A stretch of DNA of 64,000 bases from Zizania palustris (lineage: Eukaryota > Streptophyta > Magnoliopsida > Poales > Poaceae), in contig JAAALK010000082.1 in the NCBI GenBank assembly GCA_019279435.1, forward strand, positions 16,087,116 to 16,151,115, read 5' to 3'. The stretch's first letter is position 1. Each line of letters opens with the position of its first letter. The notes under the pieces were generated by a model. It saw only the letters and a program-made list of their open reading frames with translations. It was not told the DNA's origin and did not search any database. A program made the position numbers and the translations under genes. Positions 39,237 through 50,523 of the stretch are shown here, in pieces.

Positions 39237-40439
39237 TACACCGTCCGATCGCAATCGCATGGTCGCGATCGAATCCGACACGGCACGGGTATTTTACCCA
39301 TGCCGGTCATATTCTCCAGCGACGGCGAGTGGGCTAGGGCCACGACGAGCGATGGATCCTAAGGGATAAAACTGAAGGTGGGGACTACGGGGAACATGAG
39401 GGTACCGTTGGTGAGGCGAATGGTCATCGGAGCATGGCCGGCGACGAGCGGGGGCGGCGAAGACGTTCACGTCCTCATCGGCGGTGGGGTTCCAACGGGG
39501 TTCGTCGGCGATGGAGTGGTGGCCGAGGTTGGCGTGGCGCCTGTGGTCACAATTGTGCGGTCATCGAGGACGGAGGGGGACTCTAGCGATGGCGAGCGGC
39601 GGCTGGAGCGAGGGCGGCGATGTGGCACTAAAAGTTAAATTGGGGCGCTCTAGTTCGTTCTCGCAGCGAATTAATGTGGGGGTTGAGCACAGCGGTGGTC
39701 AGGGGTTTAAATAGGGGTACCGGCGGGGCAGAGGGGGCGCAATCGGGGGAGACCGAGAGTAACGCCGGCGAGGTCTTTCCATGCATGCAAGCGACAGCCG
39801 GGGTGATTACACGTGGAGTAATGGAGGGAAACGGTCGACACGTTGCGGGGATTCAATGCCGATGATGGAATAAAGTGAAGAGGGGTCGGCGGGGGCGAAT
39901 CCGAGGTGGGATCGGTGGCCGGTGGAGTTAGGGGGGAAAGTGCGAGGTGGACGACGGTCCTGACAGGCGGGGGCCACAGGTCAGCGGGAGCAGGGCGAGG
40001 GCGTGGCAACGTGTCGTAACCAACAGGTGGGGCCGAGGCGTCGGGCACTCACGCGTGGAGGGAGGGGGTCTTTGACAAGTGGGGCCTGGTTGTCAATACG
40101 GGGCGTGGGGAGGAGTGGGCTGGGCCAGCTGGTGGAGGGAGAAGAGGGGGAGGGGGCCCGTTACTGTTTAAAATACTTTTCTGAATAAATTTAATTGCTG
40201 AAATTAGTTTAAAATATTTGGGTTGCTTCCAAGAGTGATAAAAATTTGTAAAAATTCTCAAAAATATATCTTGGCCTTGGGATCATATACAAAATTTTCT
40301 AGTCCCTGGTTTGGACATTTCCTCTAGGTTCTAGTTCATTTGTGGCATAGAAGGGTATTAAAGGTATTTCAAAATAAATCATATCTAGAAAATATAATAA
40401 ATGGTATTTTTATTTCCTATGAAAATTTGGGGTGTTACA
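39237..40439 (-). mobile_element. Chromovirus D 3' LTR, proximal part
   Basis: The D LTR continues after element C and ends GGTGTTACA at 40439. It is GC-rich to about 40160, then AT-rich. It has a close copy at 47441-48623, the 5' LTR remnant. Overlapping open frames on both strands (39378-40188) are side effects of high GC. Confidence 0.8.
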
Positions 40440-40460
40440 AACCTATCCCCCTTACAAAGA
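40440..40460 (-). promoter_or_regulatory. Chromovirus D polypurine tract
   Basis: On the minus strand GTAAGGGGGATAGGT abuts the LTR start TGTAACACC. This fixes the orientation of D. Confidence 0.75.
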
Positions 40461-40483
40461 ATCTCGTCCTCGAGATTGGAAAG

Positions 40484-41568
40484 CTACTCGAATAGCTCGG
40501 GGTATTGGGATTTTAACTCATCTTCTTTTTCCCATGTGTCTTCTTCAACGGGGTGGTTGTCCCACTGAACCTTGCAAAAACGAACCACACGGCTTCTGGT
40601 TACCCTTTCCTTAACTTCTAGAATCCGGATGGGTTTCTCAATGTAGGTCAAGTCTTCTTGGATGTTGAGCTGTTGGAGGTCGACCTGTTCGGTGGGCACA
40701 TGGAGACACTTCTTCAGTTGAGAAACGTGGAACACATCATGGACTCCTACCAAGGATGGAGGTAGTTCTAGCTGATACACCACTTCTCCCTGCCGCCGGA
40801 GGATCTGGAAGGGTCCGACATAACGGGGTGCTAACTTGCCTCTCATGTTAAACCTTTGGGTGCCACTGAGGGAGTGACTTGGAGATAGACATAGTCTCCC
40901 TCCTCAAAGGTTAGGTCTCTCCATCGATTATCGGCGTAGCTCTTTTGCCGGGACTGGGCTATCTTCAATCTGTCCATGATGATCTTGACTTTCTCTTCGG
41001 CTTCTCGCAATATATCTGTCCCGAATAGCTACGACTCTCCGGTCTGATCCCAGAGTAACGGCGTTCTGCACTTACGCCTATAAAGTGCTTCAAATGGGGA
41101 CATATGTAGGCTAACTTGGTAGCTGTTGTTGTAGGAGAACTCCACATAAGGCAAGTTCTTATCCCACATTCCACCAAAGTCTAGAGCGCAAGCTCTAAGC
41201 ATATCCTCCAATACCTGGTTTACTCTTTCGATTTGACCATCGGTCTGTGGATGATAGGCGGTACTGAAGTTTAACCGGGTGCCGAGTTCTTCTTGAAGAT
41301 TCTTCCAAAATTTGGAGGTAAACTGACTCCCTCGGTCAGATACGATCTTCTTTGGAACTCCATGCAGGCACACAATACGGGTCATGTACAACTCAGCCAA
41401 TCTAGCGACGGTGTATGTTGTCTTGACGGGGATGAAATGAGCCACCTTGGTGAGTTGGTCGACGATCACCCAGATAGAATCATGACTGGCTTGGGTACTG
41501 GGTAGTCCCATGATGAAGTCCATTCCTATTTCTTCCCACTTCCATTCGGGGACCTTGAGGGGTTGCAA
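40484..41568 (-). pseudogene. Chromovirus D integrase core and chromodomain-like C terminus
   Basis: The integrase core reads leftward: IGMDFIMGLP (Asp), IVSDRGSQF (Asp) and YHPQTDGQIERVNQ (Glu), with all three catalytic residues present. Stops interrupt at about 41027. The tail has APRYVGPFQILRRQGEVVYQ and VHDVFHVSQLKKC. It ends with VQWDNHPVEEDTWEKEDEL, a chromodomain-like module of the Tekay type that is thought to read chromatin marks. A frameshift lies near 40847. Confidence 0.85.
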
Positions 41569-41881
41569 TAAGCTGGCAGGCCTCTAGTGCTCTGCCTTGA
41601 CTCGCCGGCATGTGTCGCATTTGGCCACATACTCAGCTATTTCCCTCTTCATACTGACCCACCAATATTTTCCTTTAGGTCTTGGTACATCTTTGTACTC
41701 CTGGGATGTATGGAGTATAGAGTCTCATGGGCCTCTTGAAGGATGAGGGCCTTCAGTTCTGGCTTATCGGGCACGCATATCCGGTTTCTGAACTAGATGG
41801 TACCGTTCTCGTCCTCGGAGAATCTGGGGCTTTACCTTTTCTCATGTTCTGCTAGATCTCTAAGATGTCTGGGTCTTCCTT
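41569..41881 (-). pseudogene. Chromovirus D degraded integrase N terminus
   Basis: This stretch links RNase H and the integrase core. Several stops and frame changes occur, and the expected zinc site is barely recognisable (Cys/His-containing fragments around 41590-41680). Confidence 0.5.
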
Positions 41882-43238
41882 CTATGTCTCACAGGTCTGG
41901 TCCATCAAGACAGGTCTGGTCTCTAGGGCAGCGAGATATGCTCTTGTAGTGATCCCTAGGTTTAGCTTTTCCATCTCCTTGTATAACAAAGGGGCCTGGT
42001 CTTGTACCATGATGGCGTTATAGTACCCTTTTTGACTTAGGGCATCTGCCACCACATTTTCCTTGCCTGGATGATAGTGGATGCCCAAGTCATAATCCTT
42101 GATCAACTCCAACCACCTTCTCTGTCTGAGGTTCAGGTCCGGCTGGGTGAATATGTACTTGAGGCTCTTGTGATCGGTGAAGAGCTCACACCAATTTCCC
42201 ACAAGGTAATGTCTCCATATCTTCAAGGCACGAACCACGACTGCCAATTCTAGGTCGTGGGTCGAGTAATTTAGCTTATGTGGCCTTAGCTGACGAGAGG
42301 CGTAAGATATCACCTTCCCGTCTTGCATCCAGACACACCCTAACCTTTGGCGAGAGGCATCATAGTAGACGTGGAAGTCCTTCCAGATGTCTGGCAGGGT
42401 TAGAATCGGGGTTGACACGAGCTTCTTCTTAAGGGTACGGAAGCATTCTTCACAATCTGGAGTCCATTCGAACTTTACTTCCTTCTGCAGCAATCTGGTC
42501 GTGGGCTTGGCTATCTTTGAGAAGTTCTCGATAAATCGGCGATAATATCCAGCCAATCCAAGAAAACTCCGGATCTCGGTCACATTCGTGGGTTTTAGCC
42601 AATTGGTCACTGCTTCTACGGTGGTTGGGTCCACTGCTATTCCTCTGGCAGATATGACATGACTGAGGAACTTCACCTCAGACGACCAAAACTCGCACTT
42701 GCTGTATTTGGCATACAATTACTGCTCCCTTAGCTTTCCGAGGGTCAGACGGAGGTGGGTTTCATGTTCTTCCTTGGTTTTGGAATAGACGAGGATATCG
42801 TCGTTGAATACCATGATGAACTTATCCAAGAACTCCATGAATACATTGTTCATCATGTTCATGAAGAAGGCCAGGGCATTCGTGAGTCCAAATGACATCA
42901 CAGTATACTCATAAAGTCCATAGCGGGATGCGAAGGCAGTCTTGGGGATGTCTTCTTCCTTAATCCTCAACTGGTGATAGCCCGACCTAAGGTCGATCTT
43001 GGAGAACACCGAGGATCCCTTCAGCTGATCGAATAGATCATCGATCCGAGGCAATGGGTACTTCCCTAATCCTCAGCTGGTGATAGCCCGACCCGAGGTC
43101 GATCTTGGAGAACACCGAGGATCCCTTCAGCTGATCGAATAGATCGTCGATCCAAGGCAGTGGGTACTTGTTCTTGATTGTCACATCGTTCAGGGCTCTA
43201 TAATCCACGCACATCCTCTTGGTCTTGTCCTTCTTCAT
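41882..43238 (-). pseudogene. Chromovirus D reverse transcriptase and RNase H
   Basis: From right to left: MCVDYRALNDVTIKNKYPLP, FSKIDLGSGYHQLRI, and a 106-bp tandem duplication (42961-43172). The duplication encodes the DLFDQLKGSSVFSKIDL segment twice and shifts the frame. Then come YEYTVMSFGLTNA and FNDDILVYS, with Asn before the catalytic Asp pair. A stop at 42719-42721 precedes YAKYSKCEFW. RNase H has FHVYYDASRQRLG, YSTHDLELAVVVRAL and LFTDHKSLKYI, with catalytic residues present. Confidence 0.88.
42961..43172 (-). repeat. 106-bp tandem duplication in RT
   Basis: TAATCCTCAACTGGTGATAG at 42961 recurs as TAATCCTCAGCTGGTGATAG at 43067, and the following 86 bases repeat. By eye there are about five substitutions between copies. 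The length is not a multiple of three, so RT is frameshifted. Confidence 0.88.
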
Positions 43239-43900
43239 GGCGAAGATAACCGGTGCACCCCAGGGTGAGGTACTCGGTCAGATATATCCTTTTTGTTCTA
43301 GGTCTTCAATATTGCTCTTAACTTTGGCTAGTTCATTGGCATCCATCCGGTATGGACGCTTGGAGATTGGGGTTGTCTCGGGGACAAGTTCGATTCTGAA
43401 TTCGATGTCCCTCTTGGGAGGCATTCTTGGTAGGTATTCTGGGAAGATGCCCATGTATTCCTTGACCACGGGCACTTCCTCTAGGGCTAACGAGTGAAGG
43501 GACACCTTGCGAGGTCCATAGTTGGTCATCTGAAAAGTGGCTGCTTCGCCTTCGGGGTTGGTCACAGTGACGGACGTGCTGGCGTAGTTGATCACTCCCT
43601 TTTGCCTCATCAACCAGTCCATCCCTAGGATGAGGTCGAGTCCGGTGCACTCGATGAGGACCGGCTCGGCCCATAATAATACCCCTTGGATTTATATCCT
43701 TACCTTAGGGCTGAACAGGTTAGCTATGGTCTTCTTGCCTGGAGTGGCAATCATCATGGGGGTGGGTAGAGGGAGCACTTCCAAGTCATTTGTTTTCACA
43801 AAGTCCTCCGAGATGGAGTGTGTTGCCCTAGAGTCAAACAGTACTATTGCAGGTATGGAATTTGCGGTGAACATACTGAGTACGACTTCGAGAGCTTCCT
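43239..43900 (-). pseudogene. Chromovirus D protease and RT N terminus
   Basis: Protease: IVLFDSRATHSISEDFV. The catalytic D-S is followed by Arg (codon 43826-43828) where Gly is required. LILGMDWLMRQKGVINY is the typical second protease block. It continues into VVKEYMGIFPEYLPRMPPKR and ISKRPYRMDANELAKVKS, the RT N terminus. Stops occur at about 43277 and 43690. Confidence 0.85.
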
Positions 43901-44887
43901 GAGCTTCCTCTGCGCTGATGTGGTTGACGCGGGCATGAACTGCCTAGTTGGGTGCCACGCCTTGGGGTTGCTTGGGGTGAGGACACTAGTGCGAGTAGTG
44001 CCCTTCCTTCTGGTAGTTGAAGCAGACGATCGACTTTCCGTTGTGGTCCCTCATGATCGGGGCCTTGGCGGCGGGTATCGGCTGAGCGGTCAGAGCTGGT
44101 GGAGCGAGGCGAGGATGCCCAGCATTGGATCCACTGGCGGCGTGTGGCAGCCTGTAGACGGGCCGAGGATGGTAGGCGGGTGTCGGCGGCGGAGGGATGA
44201 AGCGGGGCCTCTAAGGGTTCGCCTGATAATGCTTGAACGCAATCATCTTCCTCTTCTTGAGGTCCAACTTGTTTTGCCCAGTCTCTTGGATGAGCGCTTT
44301 ATTCACCAACTATTGAAAGTCGGCGTAGTCGGTGGCGACGAGCTGAATGGACATCTCATCCTTAAGTCCCCGAAGGAACTTGGCCTAGCGGAGGGCGTCG
44401 GTCTACACCTCTTTTGGCGCGTAGCAGGCCAGACGGTTGAATTCATGGAGGTACTCCATGACGGTCCGACTTCCCTGCTGCAGGTCGTGCAACTCCTGCT
44501 GTTTGACTGCGATGACTCCGGTAGGGATGTGGGCGGCGCCGAAGGTGATGGTGAACTCCACCCATGTCACCTCGTGGTCCTCCGGCTAGGACTCATGATA
44601 GTTTTCCCACCATTCTGCGGTGGGACCCTGGAGTTGGTGAGTGGCGAACGCCACTCTCTCCCGAACGGTGCAGGGGAGGAGATCCTACTTCTTCCCGATG
44701 GTCCGAAGCCAATCTCTGGCCTCCATGGGGTTTGTTGTGCTAGAGAAGATCGGGGGTCGCACACGTAAAAACTCTGAGAGTTGAGGCGCGGGTGCGGGGG
44801 CTGGTGCATGTGGTACGGGCTCCACATTCTGTTGTTGTAGCCGGTCCAACTATGCCTGTTGGTGCTGCATCTGGGTGAGGAGGGCGG
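43901..44887 (-). pseudogene. Chromovirus D gag, truncated
   Basis: Read leftward, gag shows TVMEYLHEFNRLACYAP (retro-gag core, about 44430-44480) and a basic linker. A zinc-knuckle-like CFNYQKEGH (about 43983-44026) has its second Cys replaced by Tyr and a stop before the last Cys. Several stops interrupt (for example near 44395 and 44215). The N terminus is missing because Tat-H inserted at 44888. The long plus-strand open frame across this stretch is its complement and is not considered a gene. Confidence 0.75.
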
Positions 44888-46265
44888 TGTTGACACGGAA
44901 ACGTCCCCCCGCACTTGGGTCAGTTCGACGATCCAAAAGTGCACGGATACTTAGGGACAAGCCTGAGTGTGACGTGGCATCGACGTCGCATTCCGACTAC
45001 CCTTAATAGTGATAAGGGGGTGGAGTCGCCAGGAAACCAGATTACACAAAATAATCCAATTAGCCGAAAGAAATAGATTAAACAGAATAAAATCAACAAA
45101 CCAGTCGGAGCCCCGCCAGGTTCGAAGTCTGATGTGAAGGGGTCGCCGAAGGGTACCTTCGGCGTTTGGTGCGATGTACTCCGCCGAAGAGTGCTTCGGC
45201 ACTCGGACTGCTCCGGCCGAAGATGGACTCCGAACGGATCTGGACGCGGTGATCACCTCCGAACGGCGGGGTTCGGCGTGCGATCTCCGATACAGCAAAC
45301 TACAAAATAGTGACGAGAGGGCCACGCGTGAGTGCAACTTCGTCCAGTGCGGAGTATGGTCGTGGCGAAGCCTGAGGCGACGAAGTGTGCTGGTGAAGCC
45401 TGTTGTTGGAGCCTGCAGTCCCGCCGAAGGGTGCCCTAGGGACCTCCGAAACTGATCTCTCAGCTCTGGACACCTCCGACGAAGCGGCTCCAAATGTGCG
45501 AACCTGCAACAGAGATGATGTGAAGTAACAATTCGGCCCGAGGAACGAATTTTTCTAAGTGTTGCACTAGTAGCGAAGGTAGCAATCTATTACGCAGATT
45601 AGCGGATACTTCACAGGCGAAGTAACAAGGCGATATCAATCTATTACGTAGATTAATGGATACTTCACAAGCGAAGTAACAAGGATTACCATTGTTCCAT
45701 AGTGGCTGGCGGAGGGATTCTAGGCAAACCCACGAAGAGGTACAGGAAAATAAAGGTAAAGTAAATACGATCAAAGCATGGGCTTTGGTTTGGTTTGAGT
45801 TGGGGGGGGGGCTCCTCACGCCGGCCTTGCCTCTCTATTTATAGGGGTTTGATTCCTAATCTAATCTGCTATTAATCCGGCCAGACAGAGATAAAGATTG
45901 AGCTGGAAACGCATCCAATTCTATCTCTGTCGAAGTGGGCTTCGGCCAGGCTCGTCGAGGCCTGCTCCTCGGGCCAAAGCTTCGGTAGCGTGGGCTTCGG
46001 CCAGGCCCGTTGAGGCTTGCTCCTCGGGCCGAAGCTTCGGTAGCGTGGGCCTCCGAAGGCTTCCGAAGCTTCGGCAGCGTGGGCCTCCAAAGGCTTCCTG
46101 GCCGAAGCCCATGGGCTAGCTAGAGGCTTTCGGAGGCCATAGCTCAATGGACTTCGGCCCTGTAGGGCTTCGGACAGACCCTGGACATGTGTACTTTTGG
46201 CCCAAATAACAAAAAAATTGATATTTTGACAATCTAGCCATTAATGCCATTTTTTGCTATCAACA
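44888..46265 (-). mobile_element. Tat-H 3' LTR
   Basis: This 1,378-bp LTR is related to the Tat-F LTR and, more distantly, to the Tat-A LTR. It has CCGAAG/CTTCGG words throughout (dense at 45120-45470 and 45930-46170) and a minus-strand TATAAATA (about 45836-45843). The stretch 45930-46110 repeats GGGCTTCGGCCAGGC and AAGCTTCGGTAGCGTGGGC two to three times. Confidence 0.85.
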
Positions 46266-46470
46266 CATGCCCCCCTGCCTTTTAGTGAACTAGTGAGCTA
46301 AAAGCATAACGAGCTGAAGACGATACCATTCGTATCGGCTTTTCGACACTTTTATGATGTTTGCCACACACTTGGGAAATACCTTTTCAAGTATCTACCA
46401 TTTAAAGCTCTTCGAAACCGCTCTCCCTGCAGAGATTCCAACACGTATGCATTGCCGGGAGCGATTTCAG
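46266..46470 (-). other. Tat-H 3' UTR and integrase C-terminal end
   Basis: The polypurine tract is followed leftward-upstream by the end of integrase, out of frame with the main reading frame after a frameshift near 46471. It is collinear with Tat-F 48629-48800. Confidence 0.6.
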
Positions 46471-47440
46471 CTATCTTAAAAGAACCTTCCAACTAGGTGA
46501 CCATTTACCAAATTTGGGACTCTTCGTGCCTAAGGGTAAAATCGTTTTCCACACCAAGTCTCCTATTTGAAATGATTTTAGTTTAACATTCTTATTGTAG
46601 GCTTTAGCTACTCTCTTCTTGTCTACTTCTATGGCTTCTAAAGCCCTTAGTCTTTTATCGGTCACATCCTCTAGATTATCTTTTAGAAGAGTTTCATATT
46701 CGTCAACCGATAAGCCGTCTTGCTTTAACACTCTTAAGGAGCCAAGATCTACCTCTACAAGCAGAACGACCTCTTCTCCATATACAAACTCATATGGACT
46801 GACCTTGGTAGCACCGTGCTTTGCAATCCTACAAGCCCATAGCGCCTCGGAAAGCACCTCATGCCACATTTTAGGAAACTCCTCAATTTTCTTCTTAATG
46901 AGATTAATCACGGTTTTATTACTAGACGCGACCTGACCATTGGCCTGAGCATAGTAAGGTGAAGAGTTTATCAACTTAATACCATAATATTTGGCGAAGT
47001 CCCTTACTTCTTGAGAAACAAATGAACTACCTTGATCCGTAGTAAGAGTTTGGGGAATGCCAAATCTATGCATGATGTGCTTCAAAATAAAATCACGTGC
47101 CTCATTGTGAGTCATGTTTTTGAGAGGTACGACCTTGGTCCACTTAGTGAAGTAATCCGTTGCCATCAACACGAACCGATGCCCTTTTGAGGAAGGAGGG
47201 TGGATCTGGCCGATGAAGTCTAGACCCCAACCTCGAAACGGCCATGGCTTGACAATAGGATTGAGTAATGAGGCAGGAGCCAACTGAATATTGCCAAACT
47301 TTTGGCATGCCTCACATCCTCTATAGTACTTGAAACAGTCTTCAGTCATAGTCGGCCAATAAAACCCCGCTCTTTTGAGCATCCAACTCATCTTTTGGGC
47401 TGACTAATGAGTGCCGCAAAGCCCCTCATGGACTTCTTGC
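46471..47440 (-). pseudogene. Tat-H integrase
   Basis: An open frame of about 306 residues covers most of integrase. MSWMLKRAGFYWPTM and RGCEACQKFG belong to the zinc site. LDFIGQIHPP carries the first Asp and TTDQGSSF the second. NGQVASSNKT has Ala (codon 46927-46929) at the catalytic Glu position. GDLVWKTILPLG and KFGKWSPSW lie toward the end. It is the best preserved integrase frame of the three Tat copies, but it would be inactive. Upstream, EVHEGL and a stop at about 47405 precede the junction with D LTR sequence. Confidence 0.88.
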
Positions 47441-48623
47441 ATGATCACGATCGAATCCAACATGGCACGAGTATTTTACCCATGCCGGTCGTCTTCTCCG
47501 TCGATGGCGAGAGGGCCAGGGCCATGGCGAGAGACGACGATGGATCCTAAGGGCTAAAACAGAAGGAGGGGACTACGAGGGAACACGAGGGTACCATTGG
47601 CAAGGCGAATGGTCATCGGAGCGTGGATGGTGATGAGCGGGAGCGGCGAAGACGTTCAGGTCCTCGTCGGCGGTGGGGTTCCGGTGGGGTTCGTCGGCTA
47701 TGGAGTGGTGGCCGAGGTCGGGGTGGCATCTACGGTCACAACGGTGCAGTCGTTGAGGATGGAGGGGGACTCCGGCGACGGCGAGTAGAGGCTGGAGCGA
47801 GGGCGGCGGTGTGGCGCTAAAAGTTAAATTGGGGTGCCCTGGTTCATTCTCGCAGCGAATTAACGTGGGGGTTGAGCGCGGCGGTGGTCAAGGGTTTAAA
47901 TAGGGGTACCGGCAGGGGCAGAGGGGGCGCAATCGGGGGAGACCGAGAGTAACGCCGGCAAGGGCTTTCCATGCATGCGAGCGACGGCCGGGGTGATTAC
48001 GCGTGGAGTAATGGAGGGAAACGGTCGGCGCATCGTGGGGGATTCAATGCCGGCAACAAAATAAAGTGAGGGGGCCAGCGGGGGCAGATCCGAGGTGGGA
48101 TCGGTGGCCGGCAGAGTTAGGGGGGAAGCGCGAGGAGGATGACGGTCCTAACAGGCGGGGGCCACAGGTCAGCCGGCGCGGGGCGAGGGCGTGGCAACGG
48201 GTCATAACCGACAGGTGGGGCCGAGGCGTCGGGCGCGCACGCGGAGGGAGGGGGTCTCTGACGAGTGGGGCCTGGTTGTCAGTACGGGGCGCGGGGAGGA
48301 GTGGGCTGGGCCGGCTGGTGGAGGGAGAAGAAGGGAGGGGCCCGTTACTGTTTAAAATACTTTTCTGAATAAATTTAATTGCTGAAATTAGTTTAAAATA
48401 TTTGGGTTGCTTCCAAGAGTGATAAAAAATTGTAAAAATTCTCAAAAATATATCTTGGCCTTGGGATCATATACAAAATTTTCTAGCCCCTGGTTTCGAC
48501 ATTTCCTCTAGGTTCTAGTTCATTTGGGGCATAGAAGGGTATTAAAGGTATTTCAAAATAAATCATTTCCAGAAAATATAATAAATGGTATTTTTATTTC
48601 CTCTGAAAATTTGCGGTGTTACA
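47441..48623 (-). mobile_element. Chromovirus D 5' LTR remnant
   Basis: This 1.18-kb stretch is closely similar to 39256-40439 of the 3' LTR and ends GCGGTGTTACA. The remaining LTR portion is absent because of the deletion that joined Tat-H to it. The target copy TGATA follows at 48624-48628. Confidence 0.85.
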
Positions 48624-48859
48624 TGATATGCTCCATATCGGCGTTTCAACAGTGTTTCGCCACACACTTGGGGAGTACTTTTTCAAATACTTACCATTCA
48701 AAGATCTATGAAATCTCTATCCTTGAAGAGACTCTAGCAAATTTGTTTTACGTGGAGTGATTTCAACAACTCTAAAAGGACCTTCCCAACTAGGCGACCA
48801 TTTACCAAACTTTGGGCTCTTAGTTCCTAAAGGCAAAATCGTCTTCCAAACTAAGTCGC
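48624..48859 (-). pseudogene. Tat-F integrase C-terminal end
   Basis: Tat-F resumes after D. It is collinear with Tat-H 46326-46560 (CCACACACTTGGG, CTTCCCAACTAGG-CGACCATTTACC). It encodes the last part of integrase on the minus strand, with frame breaks. It is cut at 48860 by a solo LTR. Confidence 0.75.
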
Positions 48860-49384
48860 TGTTGGCGTAAAAGATTACACTAACAGGTTTAAGAAACTAA
48901 GTGTTTGACAAATGAAGTGTTTGTTTGTGTAAAGTATTCCAAGCCTCCGAGATGGATAATAGCTTGAGATAGTTCGAAGTGTGTATTGAATATCTCAGTA
49001 TTTGAAACCCTTTACAGAGTGAAGAGGGGTATTTATAGACCGAATACATGGGAAAAGACTTCTTTACCCTCTAATTACAACCGACTAAGAAGATACTATT
49101 TAATATTCTTCATAGGGGTAAAAGAGTAAAATACTAGTCTAATTAGTGAGAAGATAAATCTTCTGTCCTCGCTGGCAACCCCCATTTGGGTGAAGAGGCT
49201 TTGGGAGGCTCCGTTGCGCCGAAGCCTTGACGGAGGTCTCCGCCATTTAGGGCTTCGAACCGATAGAGCCTTGTTGCTTTTATAGTCTTCGGGGATCAAA
49301 GTTCCTAACTTCGTTTCTTCTGCTTGTGCCGATATGAAAGTGTCCTTGGCTTCTGGAGGATGAAATATTTCCCCCCCCCCAATA
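48860..49384 (-). mobile_element. Solo LTR related to element B
   Basis: This 525-bp insertion starts TGTTGGCGTAAAAGATTACAC, the complement of the element B LTR end, and finishes with a C-run and AATA, the complement of a decayed TGTTGGGGG start. The minus-strand TATA word is at about 49030-49038. Flanks GTCGC and CTCAC agree at three of five bases, so the target copy is decayed or uncertain. It is clearly more diverged than either element B LTR. Confidence 0.8.
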
Positions 49385-50523
49385 CTCACCAACGTGAAAC
49401 AATTTTTCTTTCACTTTCTTATTATATGCTCTTGCCACTCTTCTTTTGTCTCTTTCTATAGCCTCTAGAGATTTCAGTCTCTTATCGGTCACCTCTTCCA
49501 AATTATCCTTCAAAAGAGTTTCATACTCATCGACCGATAAGCCATCTTGGTTAAGTAATCTCAAAGAGCCAAGATTCACCTCTACTGGTAAAATGACTTC
49601 TTTTCCATATACCAACTCATATGGACTTACCATGGTGGCACCATGTTTTGCAACTCTACATGCCCATAATGCGTCAAAAAGCACTTCATGCCACCGTCCG
49701 GGAAACTCTTCAATCATTTTCTTAATGAGCTTAATCACAATTTTATTACTAGACTCAGCCTGACCATTGGCCTGATCATAGTATGGTGAAGAGTTTATCA
49801 ACTTTATACCATAAGATTCGACAAAATCACACAATTCTTTAGAAACAAATGAAGCACCCTGATCTGAAGTAAGAGTTTGAGGAATACCGAATATATGTAT
49901 AATGTGCTTCAAGATGAAATCAATTGCCTCGTTCTGTGTCATGTTCTTGAGAGGCACAGCCTCGGTCCACTTTGTGAATTAATATATAGCCATCAACATG
50001 AACCGATGTCTTTTTGAAGAGGAAGGATAAATTTGGCCGATGAAATCCAAGGCCCAACCTCGGAATGGCCATGGTTTGATAATATGATTACGCAGTGATG
50101 CAGGAGCAAGCTGAATATTACCAAACCTTTGACAAGCTTCACATCCTCTATAGTACTTAAAACAATCCCCAGTCATAGTCGGCCAATAAAAACCTGCTCT
50201 TTTGAGCATCCAACTCATTTTCTAGGCCGACTGATGAGTACCACAACGACCTTCATGTACTTCTCTTACAACAACTTTAGATGATCGGCATCTAAGCACT
50301 TTAGAAGTACTCCATCAATAGTTCGGCGATACAACTCATCATCGAGTAATACAAATTTAAACACTTGCCGACGAACTTTCCGATCAACCCGCTTGCTAGG
50401 ATCCCTCAAATATTGAATAATTGGAGACCTCCAATCATCCTCATGATTTCCTGAAGTACTCGCTAAATCCTCGCTCAAATTGGCATTCAAAATACAAATT
50501 TCAACCCGCCCCCCGAGCCTCAC
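49385..50523 (-). pseudogene. Tat-F integrase
   Basis: N-terminal extension DDWRSPIIQYLRDPSKRVDR (about 50380-50440), then the zinc site with MSWMLKRAGFYWPTM and RGCEACQRFG. LDFIGQIYP carries the first Asp and TSDQGASF the second. NGQAESSNK keeps the catalytic Glu (codon 49754-49756). Stops occur at 49979-49981 (after LMAIY) and near 50226. Of the three Tat integrases here, only this one keeps Glu at the catalytic position. Confidence 0.88.

Larger units (their letters stand above)
44888..47440 (-). mobile_element. Tat-H: 3' LTR and integrase of a third Tat element
   Basis: A minus-strand Tat piece inserted in chromovirus D gag. The LTR at 44888-46265 starts TGTTGACACGG and ends GCTATCAACA. 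The polypurine tract (rc of CATGCCCCCCTGCCTTTTAG, 46266-46285) and integrase follow, up to 47440. There the sequence switches to the D 5' LTR in its middle, with shared bases ATG-TC-CGATCGAATCC at the join. The rest of Tat-H, the D gag start and most of the D 5' LTR are deleted. The left target copy would be GGCGG (44883-44887); its partner is lost. Confidence 0.85.
31685..48623 (-). mobile_element. Chromovirus D (Tekay-like Ty3/gypsy), nested and partly deleted
   Basis: The outer ends TGTGACGCC (31685) and GTGTTACA (48623) lie between CGATA and TGATA. The 3' LTR is 31685-33774 plus 39237-40439, split by element C, about 3.3 kb. Pol and gag run leftward at 40484-44887. The gag start, primer-binding site and most of the 5' LTR are gone: Tat-H inserted at 44888, and a deletion joins it to a 5' LTR remnant (47441-48623). 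The chromodomain-like C terminus and long LTRs fit the Tekay/Del lineage. All coding segments carry stops or frameshifts. Confidence 0.85.

Noticed and set aside
39378..40188. Overlapping GC-rich open frames, repeated at 47597-48368
   Set aside because: They lie in the chromovirus D LTR, overlap on both strands and have no known motif.
43818..44768. 316-residue plus-strand open frame
   Set aside because: It is the complement of chromovirus D gag and shows no motif of its own.
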